From Halieaceae bacterium (GTDB taxonomy: Bacteria; Pseudomonadota; Gammaproteobacteria; Pseudomonadales; Halieaceae), in assembly GCA_902631395.1 (NCBI GenBank), contig CACOYM010000010.1, positions 1 to 64,000 of the forward strand: a stretch of DNA of 64,000 nucleotides, written 5' to 3'. Below, piece by piece: positions 10,650 to 20,407 of the stretch. Position numbers and translations under genes: made by a program. How positions within the stretch are numbered: position 1 is the stretch's first letter; each line of letters begins with the position of its first letter. Below the pieces are notes generated by a model, which saw only the letters and a list, made by a program, of their open reading frames with translations, ran no database searches and was not told where the DNA came from.

Positions 10650-10779
10650 AGTCGCAACTTGGGGCGGCTTAACTCAATCCTCGGTTTCATTTGGCGCTGC
10701 TGAGAGCACTGCCCCCTCGAGCTCTATCCGCTGACCACGGAGCATAGGCTGCGATGAAAAATTGCGTTCGGGGTTTCCG

Positions 10780-13662
10780 TCAGGCCGCCTCGGATCGAGT
10801 TTTGAGTGCAGCGGCCTTTCTGTCTCTCGATGTTTTCTGGTCATGGAGCAGGGGCGCCAGAAAGCGGCCGGTATGAGACGCCTTGTTCGTGGCAACGTCC
10901 TCTGGCGTTCCCGTGGCGATAATTTGCCCGCCTCCCGAGCCTCCCTCGGGCCCGAGATCAATCAGCCAGTCAGCGGTTTTGATGACATCCAGATTGTGCT
11001 CGATGATCACGACTGTATTGCCGCCGTCTCGTAGCCTGTGAAGCACCTCCAATAGCTGTCGGATATCTTCAAAATGCAGTCCGGTAGTGGGTTCGTCGAG
11101 AATATAGAGCGTATTACCGGTATCACGCTTCGAAAGTTCGCGCGATAGCTTTACGCGCTGTGCTTCACCACCTGAGAGCGTGGTCGCCGCCTGACCGAGG
11201 CGTATGTATGACAGCCCCACGTCCATAAGCGTTTGTAGCTTTCTATGAATGGCGGGCACCGCATCGAAAAACGACAAGGCGTCTTCCACTGTCAGGTTCA
11301 GTACCTCGGAAATGTTGAGGCCCTTGAACTCGATCTCGAGAGTCTCGCGGTTGTAACGCTTGCCCTTACAGACATCGCAGGGCACATAAATATCGGGCAG
11401 AAAATGCATCTCGACTTTGGTCACGCCATCACCTTGGCAAGCCTCACAGCGCCCGCCTCGGACGTTGAAGCTGAACCGACCGGGTTTGTAGCCTCGCGAA
11501 CGCGCTTCTTGAGTGCCGGCAAATAATTCTCGAATCGCAGTGAAAATGCCGGTGTAAGTCGCAGGATTGGACCGTGGTGTGCGACCGATCGGGCTTTGGT
11601 CGATGTCGATACATTTGTCGAGGTGCTCAAGTCCCTCGACGCGGTCATGCTCGGCGGCTTTCAAGGTGGTCGCGCCGTTTAGTGCGGTGGCGGCCAAAGG
11701 GTAAAGTGTACTATTGATGAGTGTCGATTTTCCCGAGCCCGAGACGCCGGTCACGCAAGTGAGGAGCTCCAATGGCACCTCCAGTGTTACGTTTTGGAGG
11801 TTGTTACCCCTGGCTCCACTGATGCGAATGTTGTGCTCGGGCTTAGCTGCTTGCCGCTTTGTTGGGACCGTTATCGAGCGCTCTCCGGACAGATATGCTC
11901 CTGTCAGTGACTGAGTTTTTTCGATGACATCCTGAATAGTGCCGGAGGCCACCACTTCTCCGCCGTGTACACCGGCGCCGGGCCCGATATCGATAATGTG
12001 GTCTGCGCTTCGGATGGCGTCCTCGTCATGCTCTACTACTAACACAGTGTTACCTAGGTCCCGAAGATGCGTCAGTGTTTTGAGCAAACGCTCATTGTCG
12101 CGCTGGTGTAGTCCGATCGAGGGCTCATCTAAGATGTACATCACGCCAACGAGACCGGCGCCGATTTGGCTAGCTAAACGAATGCGCTGAGCTTCGCCGC
12201 CCGACAAGGTCTCTGCACTGCGATTAAGCGTGAGGTAATTAAGGCCTACGTCTACCAGGAAACGATAGCGCGCGCGCAATTCTTTCAGAATCTTATCAGC
12301 GATTTCGCCCTCACGACCACTGAGCTTCAGCGAATTAAAGTAGGCCTCGGCGTCACCGACGGGCATCGAAGTGATGCTAGGCACGTTGCGGCCATCGACG
12401 TAGACGCTGCGGGCATCCTCACACAGTCGAGTGCCTTCACAGGATTTGCATGCCGCTGTTGAAACATATTTGGCGAGCTCATCCCTTACAGAGGAGGATT
12501 CGGTCTCACGGTAACGGCGGTCCATATTTGGGATAACTCCCTCAAACACGTGCCGCCGCTTGAATACGGTGCCCCGGTCGTTCACGTAGGAGAACTCGAT
12601 CTCATCGTCATCACTGCCATACAAAATAATGTCGCGGTGTTTTTGCGACAGGTTGTCGAAGGGCTTGTCCATGTCGAAGCCATAATGTTTCGACAGCGAT
12701 CGGAGCAGGTGAAAGTAATAAACGTTGCGGCGATCCCAGCCGCGAATAGCGCCTTCTGCCAAGCTGGCTTCAGGATGCAGGACTACGCGGCTCTCATCAA
12801 AAAACTGGGTCACCCCCAGCCCGTCACAACTACTGCAGGCGCCCGCAGGATTATTGAAGGAGAATAGTCGCGGCTCTAACTCGTCGATGGAGTGCCCACA
12901 GATTGGGCACGCATAACGGGCGGAGAACAAGGTCTCCTCTCCGTTACCCTCCATGGGAGCAATGGCTGCTACGCCATCGGTCAACTCCAATGCCGTCTCG
13001 AAAGATTCTGCCAGCCTAAGTTTGAGATCGTCGCGAACTTTGAAGCGATCAATTACAACATCAATCCGGTGTTTTTTCTTCTTGTCAAGTGCAGGGACGT
13101 CATCGAGGTCTACCACAATTCCGTCGACCCGGACGCGGATGAAACCGGCCGCGCGCATCTGTTCAAAAATGTGCAGGTGTTCGCCTTTTCGGTCTCGCAC
13201 TATTGGTGCCAGTAGCATCAACTTGCTGCCCTCGGGCATCGACAGAACGGCGTCGACCATTTGGGTGATGGTTTGAGCTTTGAGTGTCACGTCATGGGCA
13301 GGGCAGCGCGGATCTCCAACCCGCGCGAATAACAATCGCAGGTAGTCATAGATTTCAGTAATGGTCCCCACCGTGGAGCGTGGGTTGTGAGAGGTAGATT
13401 TCTGTTCGATAGATATAGCGGGTGACAGGCCCTCAATATGATCGATATCGGGTTTTTCCATCATGGACAGGAATTGACGCGCATAGGTAGAGAGTGATTC
13501 CACGTAGCGCCGTTGCCCCTCGGCGTAAAGGGTGTCGAAGGCGAGCGATGATTTCCCGGAGCCCGACAGCCCAGTAATGACGACCAATTTATCTCGCGGG
13601 ATATCCAGATCGATGTTTTTGAGGTTATGGGTGCGCGCGCCGCGTACCTCAATGGTATCCAT
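10780..13662 (-). CDS. uvrA: Excinuclease ABC subunit A
   Basis: This 960-residue protein is the damage-recognition ATPase of nucleotide excision repair. Two ABC ATPase units are visible, with Walker A motifs [10 protein letters not shown] (about residue 31) and [10 protein letters not shown] (about residue 640), each followed later by an LSGGEAQR signature. Zinc-finger cysteines appear in CPICGH...CSSCDG and in CEACQGDG...CDVCKG. The C-terminal tail is somewhat longer than in E. coli and is rich in Lys, Arg and Ala. It is divergent from the MFS gene at 13783. The intergenic region holds only a degenerate LexA-like half-site. Confidence 0.98.
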   Translation of the reverse strand: MDTIEVRGARTHNLKNIDLDIPRDKLVVITGLSGSGKSSLAFDTLYAEGQRRYVESLSTYARQFLSMMEKPDIDHIEGLSPAISIEQKSTSHNPRSTVGTITEIYDYLRLLFARVGDPRCPAHDVTLKAQTITQMVDAVLSMPEGSKLMLLAPIVRDRKGEHLHIFEQMRAAGFIRVRVDGIVVDLDDVPALDKKKKHRIDVVIDRFKVRDDLKLRLAESFETALELTDGVAAIAPMEGNGEETLFSARYACPICGHSIDELEPRLFSFNNPAGACSSCDGLGVTQFFDESRVVLHPEASLAEGAIRGWDRRNVYYFHLLRSLSKHYGFDMDKPFDNLSQKHRDIILYGSDDDEIEFSYVNDRGTVFKRRHVFEGVIPNMDRRYRETESSSVRDELAKYVSTAACKSCEGTRLCEDARSVYVDGRNVPSITSMPVGDAEAYFNSLKLSGREGEIADKILKELRARYRFLVDVGLNYLTLNRSAETLSGGEAQRIRLASQIGAGLVGVMYILDEPSIGLHQRDNERLLKTLTHLRDLGNTVLVVEHDEDAIRSADHIIDIGPGAGVHGGEVVASGTIQDVIEKTQSLTGAYLSGERSITVPTKRQAAKPEHNIRISGARGNNLQNVTLEVPLELLTCVTGVSGSGKSTLINSTLYPLAATALNGATTLKAAEHDRVEGLEHLDKCIDIDQSPIGRTPRSNPATYTGIFTAIRELFAGTQEARSRGYKPGRFSFNVRGGRCEACQGDGVTKVEMHFLPDIYVPCDVCKGKRYNRETLEIEFKGLNISEVLNLTVEDALSFFDAVPAIHRKLQTLMDVGLSYIRLGQAATTLSGGEAQRVKLSRELSKRDTGNTLYILDEPTTGLHFEDIRQLLEVLHRLRDGGNTVVIIEHNLDVIKTADWLIDLGPEGGSGGGQIIATGTPEDVATNKASHTGRFLAPLLHDQKTSRDRKAAALKTRSEAA

Positions 13663-13782
13663 GGTGCTGACCTGCCGTCTACGTGCTAATGAAACAGTAT
13701 ACGAAGATCGGACCCCCGCGGACCCACGGCGTCCGCTTTTTGACCCCGTGTTACACTAATCTCCCACGTAGGCGACAGACAC

Positions 13783-14979
13783 GTGCTAGCCAAAGAACCT
13801 TTCAATGCTGAAGAGCGCCGCGCGGTGCTGGGTCTTGCCAGCCTTTACTGCCTGCGCATGCTGGGGCTGTTCATGGTCCTGCCATTGTTCGCTGTTTATG
13901 CTCAGGAATTGACGGGAGCTAATGCCGCCAGCATCGGGCTAGCTCTGGGGGCATATGGTCTTACCCAAGCGGCGCTACAAGTCCCCCTCGGATGGTTGTC
14001 TGATCAGATTGGCCGCAAACCGGTCATTCTTGGCGGCTTGAGTATGCTGGTGGTGGGCAGTCTTGTGGCGGCGTCGGCCGAAACGTTGACCGGCCTTGTG
14101 GTAGGGCGCCTGCTTCAGGGCTCTGGCGCTATTGCCTCGGCGACCATGGCGCTGGCCGCCGACTACACGCGGATAGAGCAACGCATAAAGGCGTCAGCCA
14201 TCATTGGTGCGAGTATTGGTGTGTCTTTTGCACTGGCGCTGGTTCTGGGGCCCGTTCTGGCGGCTTGGGGTGGACTGCCAAGGGTATTCGAAGTTACGGC
14301 TGTCATGGGCGGCCTGGGTCTCGTGGTTGTCTTGTTTTGGCTGCCTGCCACGCCGCAACTCAGCGACGCGGGACGGGCGCATATCGCCGATCGTGACCGG
14401 CTCGGTGAAGCGCTGTGGGGTCGCGGATTGGGTATCATGTACGCCAGCATTTTTTGCCTTCATTTGCTGCTGATGGCGGCCTTCACAGCGATTCCCTCGG
14501 TGATGACTTATCAGGTTGGGTTGGACCCTATTCATCACGCTTGGCTTTACTTGGCCACCTTGTGTGGTGCGCTCCCGGGAGTGGCGGTATTGGTCCGTCG
14601 ACGGGATCAGGCCGGCGATCCTCGGTCCCTGATCATGCTGACGATCGTGTTGACCGTGGCCGGGCTCGTCGCCGCCCTCTGGTCCGTTTCGCTGGCCCTT
14701 CTGGGTGTGGGCTTGGTCCTGTTCTTCACCGGATTCACGGCGTTAGAGACGATCTTGCCGGCATTGGTGTCGATGTTTGCGCCCACCTCGCTGCGCGGGA
14801 CGGCTATGGGCATTTTCTCCAGCGCGCAGTTTCTGGGAGTGTTTGCAGGTGGAGCACTGGGCGGCAACGCGCTTCACTTTGGCGGTGCATGGTGGTTGGT
14901 GGGAACCCTTTTGGCCCTAACGCTGCTGTGGCTGGGGGCTGTCTGGCGATTTGGGCGCGCACCGGCGGTGGCCTACTGA
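13783..14979 (+). CDS. MFS transporter (YajR-like)
   Basis: This 398-residue protein has about twelve membrane segments. The MFS loop-2/3 signature reads VPLGWLSDQIGRK (about residues 67-79). The gene order uvrA / MFS / ssb is shared with Pseudomonas, where the MFS member belongs to the YajR-type drug:proton antiporter group. That assignment is by context and overall look. It lacks the extra C-terminal domain of E. coli YajR. The start is a GTG (13783). The substrate is unknown. Confidence 0.85.
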   Translation: MLAKEPFNAEERRAVLGLASLYCLRMLGLFMVLPLFAVYAQELTGANAASIGLALGAYGLTQAALQVPLGWLSDQIGRKPVILGGLSMLVVGSLVAASAETLTGLVVGRLLQGSGAIASATMALAADYTRIEQRIKASAIIGASIGVSFALALVLGPVLAAWGGLPRVFEVTAVMGGLGLVVVLFWLPATPQLSDAGRAHIADRDRLGEALWGRGLGIMYASIFCLHLLLMAAFTAIPSVMTYQVGLDPIHHAWLYLATLCGALPGVAVLVRRRDQAGDPRSLIMLTIVLTVAGLVAALWSVSLALLGVGLVLFFTGFTALETILPALVSMFAPTSLRGTAMGIFSSAQFLGVFAGGALGGNALHFGGAWWLVGTLLALTLLWLGAVWRFGRAPAVAY

Positions 14980-15004
14980 GAGTTATAGCACTCATTTGAC
15001 TGAG

Positions 15005-15035
15005 AATGATGTACCCCCGAGGGGTCAGCATTGTT
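15005..15035. terminator. Possible terminator between the MFS gene and ssb
   Basis: An imperfect hairpin pairs AATG-A-TG-T-ACCCC with GGGGT-CA-G-CATT around the loop CGA. There are 11 base pairs with one mismatch and one bulge, followed by only a short GTTAT. It could end the MFS transcript before the ssb promoter. The weak U-run lowers confidence. Confidence 0.35.
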
Positions 15036-15120
15036 ATAGTCTGAGAAGGTTCAGGGCAGCCTGTTAAATGCGTGAGATGTGCGTGCCAGGCGGTGACTAG
15101 ACGGTTAAACGGAGAAGATT

Positions 15121-15573
15121 ATGGCCTCGCGCGGCATCAACAAAGTCATTCTGGTTGGCAACCTCGGTACCGACCCAGAGCACAGGGTTTTACCCTCCGG
15201 TGGTGGCGTTACCAATATCAGCTTGGCCACCTCTGAAAGCTGGCGCGACAAGAATACCGGCGAGCAGCAGGAGCGCACCGAATGGCATCGCATCGTGTTC
15301 TTCAATCGCCTATCCGAGATCGCGGCGGAATACTTGCGTAAAGGTTCCAAGGTCTACGTAGAGGGCTCCCTTCGCACTCGAAAATGGCAGGACCAATCCG
15401 GCCAGGATCGCTACACCACGGAGATCGTCGCGCAAGAAATGCAAATGCTTGACAGCAGAAACGTGGGCGCCGATGCGAGCGGTTACCAAAGTGCATCGGC
15501 TGCTAACCCTTCGGTACGCGCGGCTTCGGACCCTGCACCGATTGATTTCCCGGAGGACGATATTCCGTTTTAG
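15121..15573 (+). CDS. ssb: Single-stranded DNA-binding protein
   Basis: This 150-residue protein has an N-terminal OB fold ([20 protein letters not shown], then [20 protein letters not shown] and [20 protein letters not shown]). A low-complexity linker of about residues 115-140 leads to the acidic tip DFPEDDIPF, which in E. coli recruits repair proteins. Both conserved ends are intact. The ribosome-binding site is ACGGAGAAG just before the ATG. Confidence 0.97.
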   Translation: MASRGINKVILVGNLGTDPEHRVLPSGGGVTNISLATSESWRDKNTGEQQERTEWHRIVFFNRLSEIAAEYLRKGSKVYVEGSLRTRKWQDQSGQDRYTTEIVAQEMQMLDSRNVGADASGYQSASAANPSVRAASDPAPIDFPEDDIPF

Positions 15574-15612
15574 ACTTACTAGCCGTTAGCTGTGGTGTTA
15601 GGGACGCCTCCC

Positions 15613-16485
15613 ATGCGCATTCTTGTTCTGGGCCTGGATTCGCCCCTCGGCTATGCACTGCGCTCCTTCGCGGCGCCGCTCATGCGCCATGAAATTGTAG
15701 GCGTCGACATGGACGCGACCCGATGGCGCCGTGAACGACAGGTGAAGAAGCTTATTCGGCGCCAACCGATCGACCTGATTCTGGATGCTCGGCTGGTCAC
15801 TCATATCGATGGCGTTGATCCCGTCGGCCAGCCTGATATTGAGCGCACGCGATGGCTCGCGGAGCTAGCGGCGCGAGACAGAGTTGACTATCTCTATCTC
15901 TCCAGTGCCAGAGTTTTCTCGGGCAAATTGATGCGACCTTACCGAGAGACCGACCAACCGGACGCAAAAGATGCCGTCGGGCGGACTCTGATCGAAGTAG
16001 AGGAGTTGCTGGAGGGGGCCCTAGAACACGTCTTTGTTTTGAGACTCGGTCTGATGTTTGGTGGACGCCGGCCTAACCCCCTCGCCCGTGCTCTTGATGC
16101 CCTAGCGCGCAATGACCGGGTAAAGGTGAGCGAACATGTGCGGGGTAGTCCCGTGCACGTGGCGGAAGTGGCCCGGGTGATCCACGGCATTGTCGATCAG
16201 ATGGGAGCGGGAGCCCCGCGTTCTGGTCTATATCATTACAGCGGTATTGGCGAGGTGAATGCGTATTCTTTTATGGAGACTGTACTGGCCAGTGCTTCCC
16301 AGTATCAGCCCTTCGAATACGCCCGTGAGTTGGTGGAGTTGGTGACGGGTGAGGATGAGCCGGCGACCAGTTTGAGCCTTGACTGCTCGGCAATTCGTCA
16401 TCAATTCGGCATACAGCAGCTAAGTTGGCGGGAGTTTGTACCACGCGCTGTGCGGCGCTACATTGACCTCTACTCAGATGCATAG
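15613..16485 (+). CDS. RmlD-like SDR-family protein lacking the catalytic Tyr/Lys
   Basis: The protein is 290 residues from the ATG at 15613 (MRILVLGLDSPLGYAL). The N-terminus resembles the NAD(P)-binding Rossmann start of dTDP-4-dehydrorhamnose reductases. SSARVFSGKLMRPYRETDQP (about residues 97-116) matches their VFDG...PY.E.D..P motif. The following YGxxK position instead reads V122-G-R-T-L126, so both catalytic residues are replaced. No other rhamnose genes are nearby. It may be a non-catalytic or differently acting relative. The function is not known. Confidence 0.6.
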   Translation: MRILVLGLDSPLGYALRSFAAPLMRHEIVGVDMDATRWRRERQVKKLIRRQPIDLILDARLVTHIDGVDPVGQPDIERTRWLAELAARDRVDYLYLSSARVFSGKLMRPYRETDQPDAKDAVGRTLIEVEELLEGALEHVFVLRLGLMFGGRRPNPLARALDALARNDRVKVSEHVRGSPVHVAEVARVIHGIVDQMGAGAPRSGLYHYSGIGEVNAYSFMETVLASASQYQPFEYARELVELVTGEDEPATSLSLDCSAIRHQFGIQQLSWREFVPRAVRRYIDLYSDA

Positions 16486-16496
16486 GAAGGGTGCGC

Positions 16497-16994
16497 GTGG
16501 GTATAGCATTGAAAGCGGCGGTATTGACGGTTAGTGACACTCGCACACTGGACACAGACACTTCCGGTGCTTTTCTAGAGGAGGCACTTTTGGCCGGAGG
16601 CCACCGGGTGGTAGACCGGCAGATCGTAGTGGATGACATCTACCAAGTGCGCGCAATAATATCGCGCTGGGTCGCGGACCCCGATGTCGAGGTGGTGCTG
16701 ACCACTGGGGGCACGGGGTTTTCAGGGCGTGATTCGACACCGGAGGCGCTGTCACCCTTGTTTGACAAAACTATCGATGGCTTTGGTGAAGTGTTTCGCG
16801 CACTGAGCCTCGCTGAAATCGGATCCTCGACGGTGCAGTCCCGTGCTCTGGCGGGGCTCGCTAATGGCACCGCGATTTTCTGTATGCCGGGCTCAACGGG
16901 CGCCTGCCAGACGGCGTGGGAGGGTGTACTGGAAGATCAACTCGACAGTGAGCATCGCCCCTGTAACTTTGTGGGCGTGCTGCGGGGTCATTAG
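16497..16994 (+). CDS. moaB: Molybdenum cofactor biosynthesis protein MoaB/MogA family
   Basis: The GTG at 16497 is chosen because GGAAGG at 16485-16490 is spaced six bases from it; the in-frame GTG at 16491 abuts that site. The 165-residue protein shows AAVLTVSDTRTLDTDTSG, the LTTGGTGFSGRDSTPEAL molybdopterin-binding motif and FCMPGSTGACQTAWEGVL. The family adenylylates molybdopterin before metal insertion, although some MoaB proteins are inactive. It is followed three bases later by moeA. Confidence 0.92.
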   Translation: MGIALKAAVLTVSDTRTLDTDTSGAFLEEALLAGGHRVVDRQIVVDDIYQVRAIISRWVADPDVEVVLTTGGTGFSGRDSTPEALSPLFDKTIDGFGEVFRALSLAEIGSSTVQSRALAGLANGTAIFCMPGSTGACQTAWEGVLEDQLDSEHRPCNFVGVLRGH

Positions 16995-16997
16995 TCG

Positions 16998-18209
16998 ATG
17001 GCGATGACGTCCCTAGCTGACGCGCTCTCGACGCTTTTGGCGCAAGTCGATTCGACTCCCGTTACAGAGTGGGTATCACTGGAAGCAGCTAGTGGTCGAT
17101 ATGCCGCAGAAGCGCCTCACGCAGCTCTGTCGGTACCGCCGGCAGATAACAGCGCAGTGGATGGTTATGCCGTGCGTGTGCAGGACTTACCTGCCGTTCT
17201 AGCGATCAGCCAGCGCATTCCTGCGGGTACCGCACCCATTGCACTGGAACCAGGTACGGCTGCGCGCATTTTTACCGGCGCAGAAATACCTGAGGGTGCC
17301 GACGCCGTGGTCTTGCAGGAGGATACCGAGCAGGTGGATGAGGGGGTGCGTTTACCAGGAGCCCGCGCAGGGCAGCACATCCGAGCCCGGGGTGTCGACA
17401 TTCAAGCCGGCCAGCAACTGGTGGCAGCGGGTCGGTGCCTGCAGCCGCAAGACATCGGTCTATTGGCGTCTGTGGGACTCGACGCCATCCGCGTGTTTCA
17501 GCCGCTGACCATCGCCATCTTGACGACAGGGGACGAGTTGCGTGAACCAGGGACTGGTGACCTCGCCCCTGGTGAGATTTATAACAGCAACCGATTCAGT
17601 CTGGCGGCACAGATTCGCGCGCTTGGCATGAACGTGCTGGATATTGGGAATCTGCCTGACCAGCCAGAGCGCATCGGCGATGCGCTGGAACGCGCCGCAG
17701 CGGTTGCCGATTGCGTCATAACCGTTGGTGGGGTGTCAGTGGGGGAAGAAGATCACGTCCGGGGCCAAATCGCGAGTCGGGGCACACTGAATCTATGGAA
17801 ACTGGCTATTAAGCCCGGCAAGCCCTTGGCGTTTGGCGAGGTGCGGGGAACGCCGGTATTTGGGTTGCCTGGCAATCCAGTGTCGTCATGGATCACCTTC
17901 GCACTGGTTGTCAAACCTTGGCTGATTAAGCGACAAGGTGGCGTCGTGTCCGCAGCGCCACGATTCGCAGTGCGGTCGGGTTTTGAGCTGAACCGACCCT
18001 GTACGCGCGAGGAGTTTCTTAGGGTGAGCTTCGCAGGCTCTGGCATGACGATGCGGGTCACGCTGACTGGCAGCCAAAGTTCAGGCGTCTTGAGCAGCTT
18101 AAGTGAGGCAGATGGTGTGGCAGTGATTGCACCTGGCCAGACCGTCTCTGAGGGAGACTGGCTGGATATCGTGCCGATATCTGCGTTGCTGTCACCTGAG
18201 GTTGCCTGA
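16998..18209 (+). CDS. moeA: Molybdopterin molybdenumtransferase MoeA
   Basis: This 403-residue protein inserts molybdate into adenylylated molybdopterin. The domain markers are VPPADNSAVDGYAVR (about residues 44-58), IFTGAEIPEGADAVV and the MogA-like domain with LTTGDEL and GGVSVGEEDHVRG, then GLPGNPVSSW. It is directly downstream of moaB, forming a two-gene cofactor unit. The molybdate importer modABC lies about 29 kb away in this window. Confidence 0.96.
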   Translation: MAMTSLADALSTLLAQVDSTPVTEWVSLEAASGRYAAEAPHAALSVPPADNSAVDGYAVRVQDLPAVLAISQRIPAGTAPIALEPGTAARIFTGAEIPEGADAVVLQEDTEQVDEGVRLPGARAGQHIRARGVDIQAGQQLVAAGRCLQPQDIGLLASVGLDAIRVFQPLTIAILTTGDELREPGTGDLAPGEIYNSNRFSLAAQIRALGMNVLDIGNLPDQPERIGDALERAAAVADCVITVGGVSVGEEDHVRGQIASRGTLNLWKLAIKPGKPLAFGEVRGTPVFGLPGNPVSSWITFALVVKPWLIKRQGGVVSAAPRFAVRSGFELNRPCTREEFLRVSFAGSGMTMRVTLTGSQSSGVLSSLSEADGVAVIAPGQTVSEGDWLDIVPISALLSPEVA

Positions 18210-18212
18210 AGT

Positions 18213-19433
18213 CTAGTCGCTGTAGCGTCGGAAAATTAGCGTGGCGTTCGTGCCCCCGAAACCGAAACTGTTCGACATCACCTGATGCAACCCGGCCTGA
18301 TCAATTCGCTCCCGTGCGATAGGCATTCCCTCCGCCCCCTCGTCCAGGTTTTCAATATTGGCTGAGGCGGCGATAAAGTCCGATTGCATCATTAGCAGTG
18401 AGTAAATCGCTTCCTGAACGCCAGCGGCACCCAAAGAGTGCCCTGACAACGACTTAGTCGATCCGATCACTGGGACGCTGTCACCAAACACCGTTCGCAT
18501 CGCGTTGAGCTCCTGAATGTCACCGGCCGGGGTGCTGGTGCCATGTGCGTTGATGTAGTCGATGGCGCCCTCAAGGCCGTGCATTGCTTGCTGCATACAG
18601 CGCACTGCACCCTCTCCGGAGGGTGCGACCATGTCGAAACCATCTGAGGTGGCACCGTAGCCTATTATCTCAGCCAGAATAGTCGCGCCACGCGCCTGCG
18701 CGTGACTGAGTGACTCCAGCACCAGCATGCCGCCGCCGCCGGCAATCACAAAGCCGTCTCGGCTGGCATCATAGGCCCTAGAAGCGCGCCCGGGGGTATC
18801 GTTGTACTGACTCGAGAGCGCACCCATTGCGTCAAACAATGCGCTCATTGTCCAATGCAGTTCCTCCCCACCACCAGCGAAGACAACATCTTGCTTGCCC
18901 AATTGGATCAGTTCCATCGCGTGACCAATACAGTGCGCGCTGGTTGAACAGGCTGAGGAAATTGAGTAGTTCACGCCTTTAATTTCATAGGGTGTTGCGA
19001 GACAGGCAGAGACGGTACTGCCCATGGTTTGCGTTACACGGTAGGGGCCCACGCGTCTGATGCCACGTTCCCGGAGCACATCCGCCGCTTCAACCTGACT
19101 GGCCGAGGAGGCACCTCCTGATCCCGCAACAATCCCGGTGCGGGGATTGGATACCTGACTCTCAGACAGTCCTGCCTGCGCGATCGCCTGCTGCATACTG
19201 AGGTAGGCATAGCCGGCTGCGTCTCCCATGAAGCGCCACCGCTTCCGATCGATCTCTTCAGACAGGTCGATCTGAGGTTTGCCCGCAATGTGCGAGCGCA
19301 TGCCCGCGTCGACATGATCTTGGCACAGTGAGATACCTGATTTGCCATCGAACAGCGATTGCCGAACAGAGTCGGCGTCATTCCCGAGGCAGGAGACGAT
19401 ACCGAGACCGGTGACAACAACGCGATCGAGCAT
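18213..19433 (-). CDS. fabB: Beta-ketoacyl-ACP synthase I
   Basis: This 406-residue condensing enzyme has the active-site Cys in [14 protein letters not shown] (about residue 163) and two catalytic His in [11 protein letters not shown] and [18 protein letters not shown]. Together with FabA it makes unsaturated fatty acids in gammaproteobacteria. Its ATG overlaps the fabA stop by one base, so the two are one operon on the - strand. The gene ends three bases from moeA in a convergent arrangement. Confidence 0.97.
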   Translation of the reverse strand: MLDRVVVTGLGIVSCLGNDADSVRQSLFDGKSGISLCQDHVDAGMRSHIAGKPQIDLSEEIDRKRWRFMGDAAGYAYLSMQQAIAQAGLSESQVSNPRTGIVAGSGGASSASQVEAADVLRERGIRRVGPYRVTQTMGSTVSACLATPYEIKGVNYSISSACSTSAHCIGHAMELIQLGKQDVVFAGGGEELHWTMSALFDAMGALSSQYNDTPGRASRAYDASRDGFVIAGGGGMLVLESLSHAQARGATILAEIIGYGATSDGFDMVAPSGEGAVRCMQQAMHGLEGAIDYINAHGTSTPAGDIQELNAMRTVFGDSVPVIGSTKSLSGHSLGAAGVQEAIYSLLMMQSDFIAASANIENLDEGAEGMPIARERIDQAGLHQVMSNSFGFGGTNATLIFRRYSD

Positions 19434-19963
19434 TAAATCGCCTCCATGTTTTGAAAGAGGCCGACACGCAGATCCATGGCCGTGTAAATCATTTCGCCGT
19501 CGACCGATACTGATCCGTCTGCAATACCCATAACGAGTTTGCGCTCAATAACGCGCTTCATTTGGATGTGGTACCGGACCAGAGAGTGATTGGGCAAAAT
19601 TTGCCCTGTGAATTTAACCTCGCCTGAACCAAGGGCCCGTCCGCGCCCCGGATTGCCTCGCCAACCCAGGAAAAACCCAACTAACTGCCACATCGCATCA
19701 AGGCCAAGACATCCAGGCATGACGGGGTCGCCAGGGAAGTGGCAGTTAAAAAACCAGAGGTCGGGGCGAATATCAAGTTCAGCGACCAATTCGCCCTTGC
19801 CCGCCTGACCGCCCAGGGAGCTAATGTGTGTGATGCGGTCGACCATTAGCATATTGCCGACTGGTAACTGTGCGTTACCTTCCCCAAACAACTCGCCCAT
19901 GCCGCAGGCCAAGAGTTCGGCTTTGTCATACTTCGCTTGAGGCACAAAGTTATGTTCGGTCAT
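19433..19963 (-). CDS. fabA: 3-hydroxydecanoyl-ACP dehydratase/isomerase
   Basis: The start is the ATG at 19963 ([20 protein letters not shown]), giving 176 residues, close to the usual 171. The open frame runs 40 codons further upstream but those residues are not FabA-like. The active-site region is [20 protein letters not shown], with the catalytic His and Asp. It dehydrates 3-hydroxydecanoyl-ACP and isomerises the product to the cis-3 form. It is the first gene of fabA-fabB. Confidence 0.97.
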   Translation of the reverse strand: MTEHNFVPQAKYDKAELLACGMGELFGEGNAQLPVGNMLMVDRITHISSLGGQAGKGELVAELDIRPDLWFFNCHFPGDPVMPGCLGLDAMWQLVGFFLGWRGNPGRGRALGSGEVKFTGQILPNHSLVRYHIQMKRVIERKLVMGIADGSVSVDGEMIYTAMDLRVGLFQNMEAI

Positions 19964-20407
19964 GTGAGGTTTTCCAGGGGGGCTTCTCGGTGATAGGCAT
20001 GACTCGCGCGGGGTGCCGGCCCTGTCCAAGTGTCCGGGTGGTAAATTGTAGTGGATGGGTGGGGACCAATCCAGCCACCCCAATCTCGCAATTGCGAGAT
20101 TGGGGTGGCCGGTTATCGGAACACTGTGCGCTAATCAGCACATCTTTTCTGCTAGGCAGGCGAGTGTGGTCTCATCGCTGGCCTCCCCTAATTAAGTTAC
20201 GTTAGGCTGGGATAATATCGCTAGTTGTGCAGACCTCAGCGATGCTTCACCACTTCTGCGGTTCAGCTGGATTACACAGTGGTGAGGAACGACTAACCGG
20301 TGATCGTCGCCAACGCAAGTTAGATGAATGTCGAGCGAAAGGTTTGGGTGACGAATTGCCGGGGTTACAGTAACCTTTGCGACTCCTGACACATCTCGAA
20401 AGACCAT
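19964..20407. other. Divergent intergenic region fabA / manC
   Basis: This 444-base region lies between two outward-facing transcription units, so it should carry both promoters. The obvious structure is the 36-base perfect palindrome at 20074-20109. A GATAAT -10-like hexamer at 20211-20216 faces manC, but there is no good -35 at the right spacing. I find no supported protein gene. Confidence 0.5.
20074..20109. repeat. Perfect 36-base palindrome
   Basis: The two 18-base arms are exact reverse complements with no loop. The left arm is GCCACCCCAATCTCGCAA and the centre of symmetry falls at AA|TT (20091/20092). No T-run follows, and no gene ends here, so a terminator role is unlikely. It could be an operator, a cruciform-forming element or a copy of a dispersed repeat. 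Confidence 0.9.

Larger units (their letters stand above)
10223..10779. other. Structured intergenic gap between rplQ and uvrA
   Basis: No protein gene is supported in this 557-base gap. It contains a hairpin at 10269-10289 (TGTCTGG/CCAGACA with a 7-base loop) soon after rplQ and an AT-rich stretch at about 10370-10440. A run of inverted repeats follows at about 10545-10611, ending in the strong terminator at 10620-10649. The arrangement of consecutive hairpins plus a terminator is what a small RNA or a long rplQ 3' UTR would look like. Confidence 0.5.

Noticed and set aside
10674-10961. 95-codon - strand frame overlapping the end of uvrA
   Set aside because: It is a shadow of uvrA in another frame with an Arg/Pro-rich, unconserved sequence.
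13680-13699. LexA-like box upstream of uvrA (TACTGT half-site on the - strand)
   Set aside because: One half-site is perfect but the CTGT-N8-ACAG partner matches only one base, so SOS control cannot be claimed from this sequence.
20192-20407. 71-codon - strand frame in the fabA/manC gap
   Set aside because: No recognisable motif, no ribosome-binding site, unbiased codon use, and it covers the expected manC promoter.
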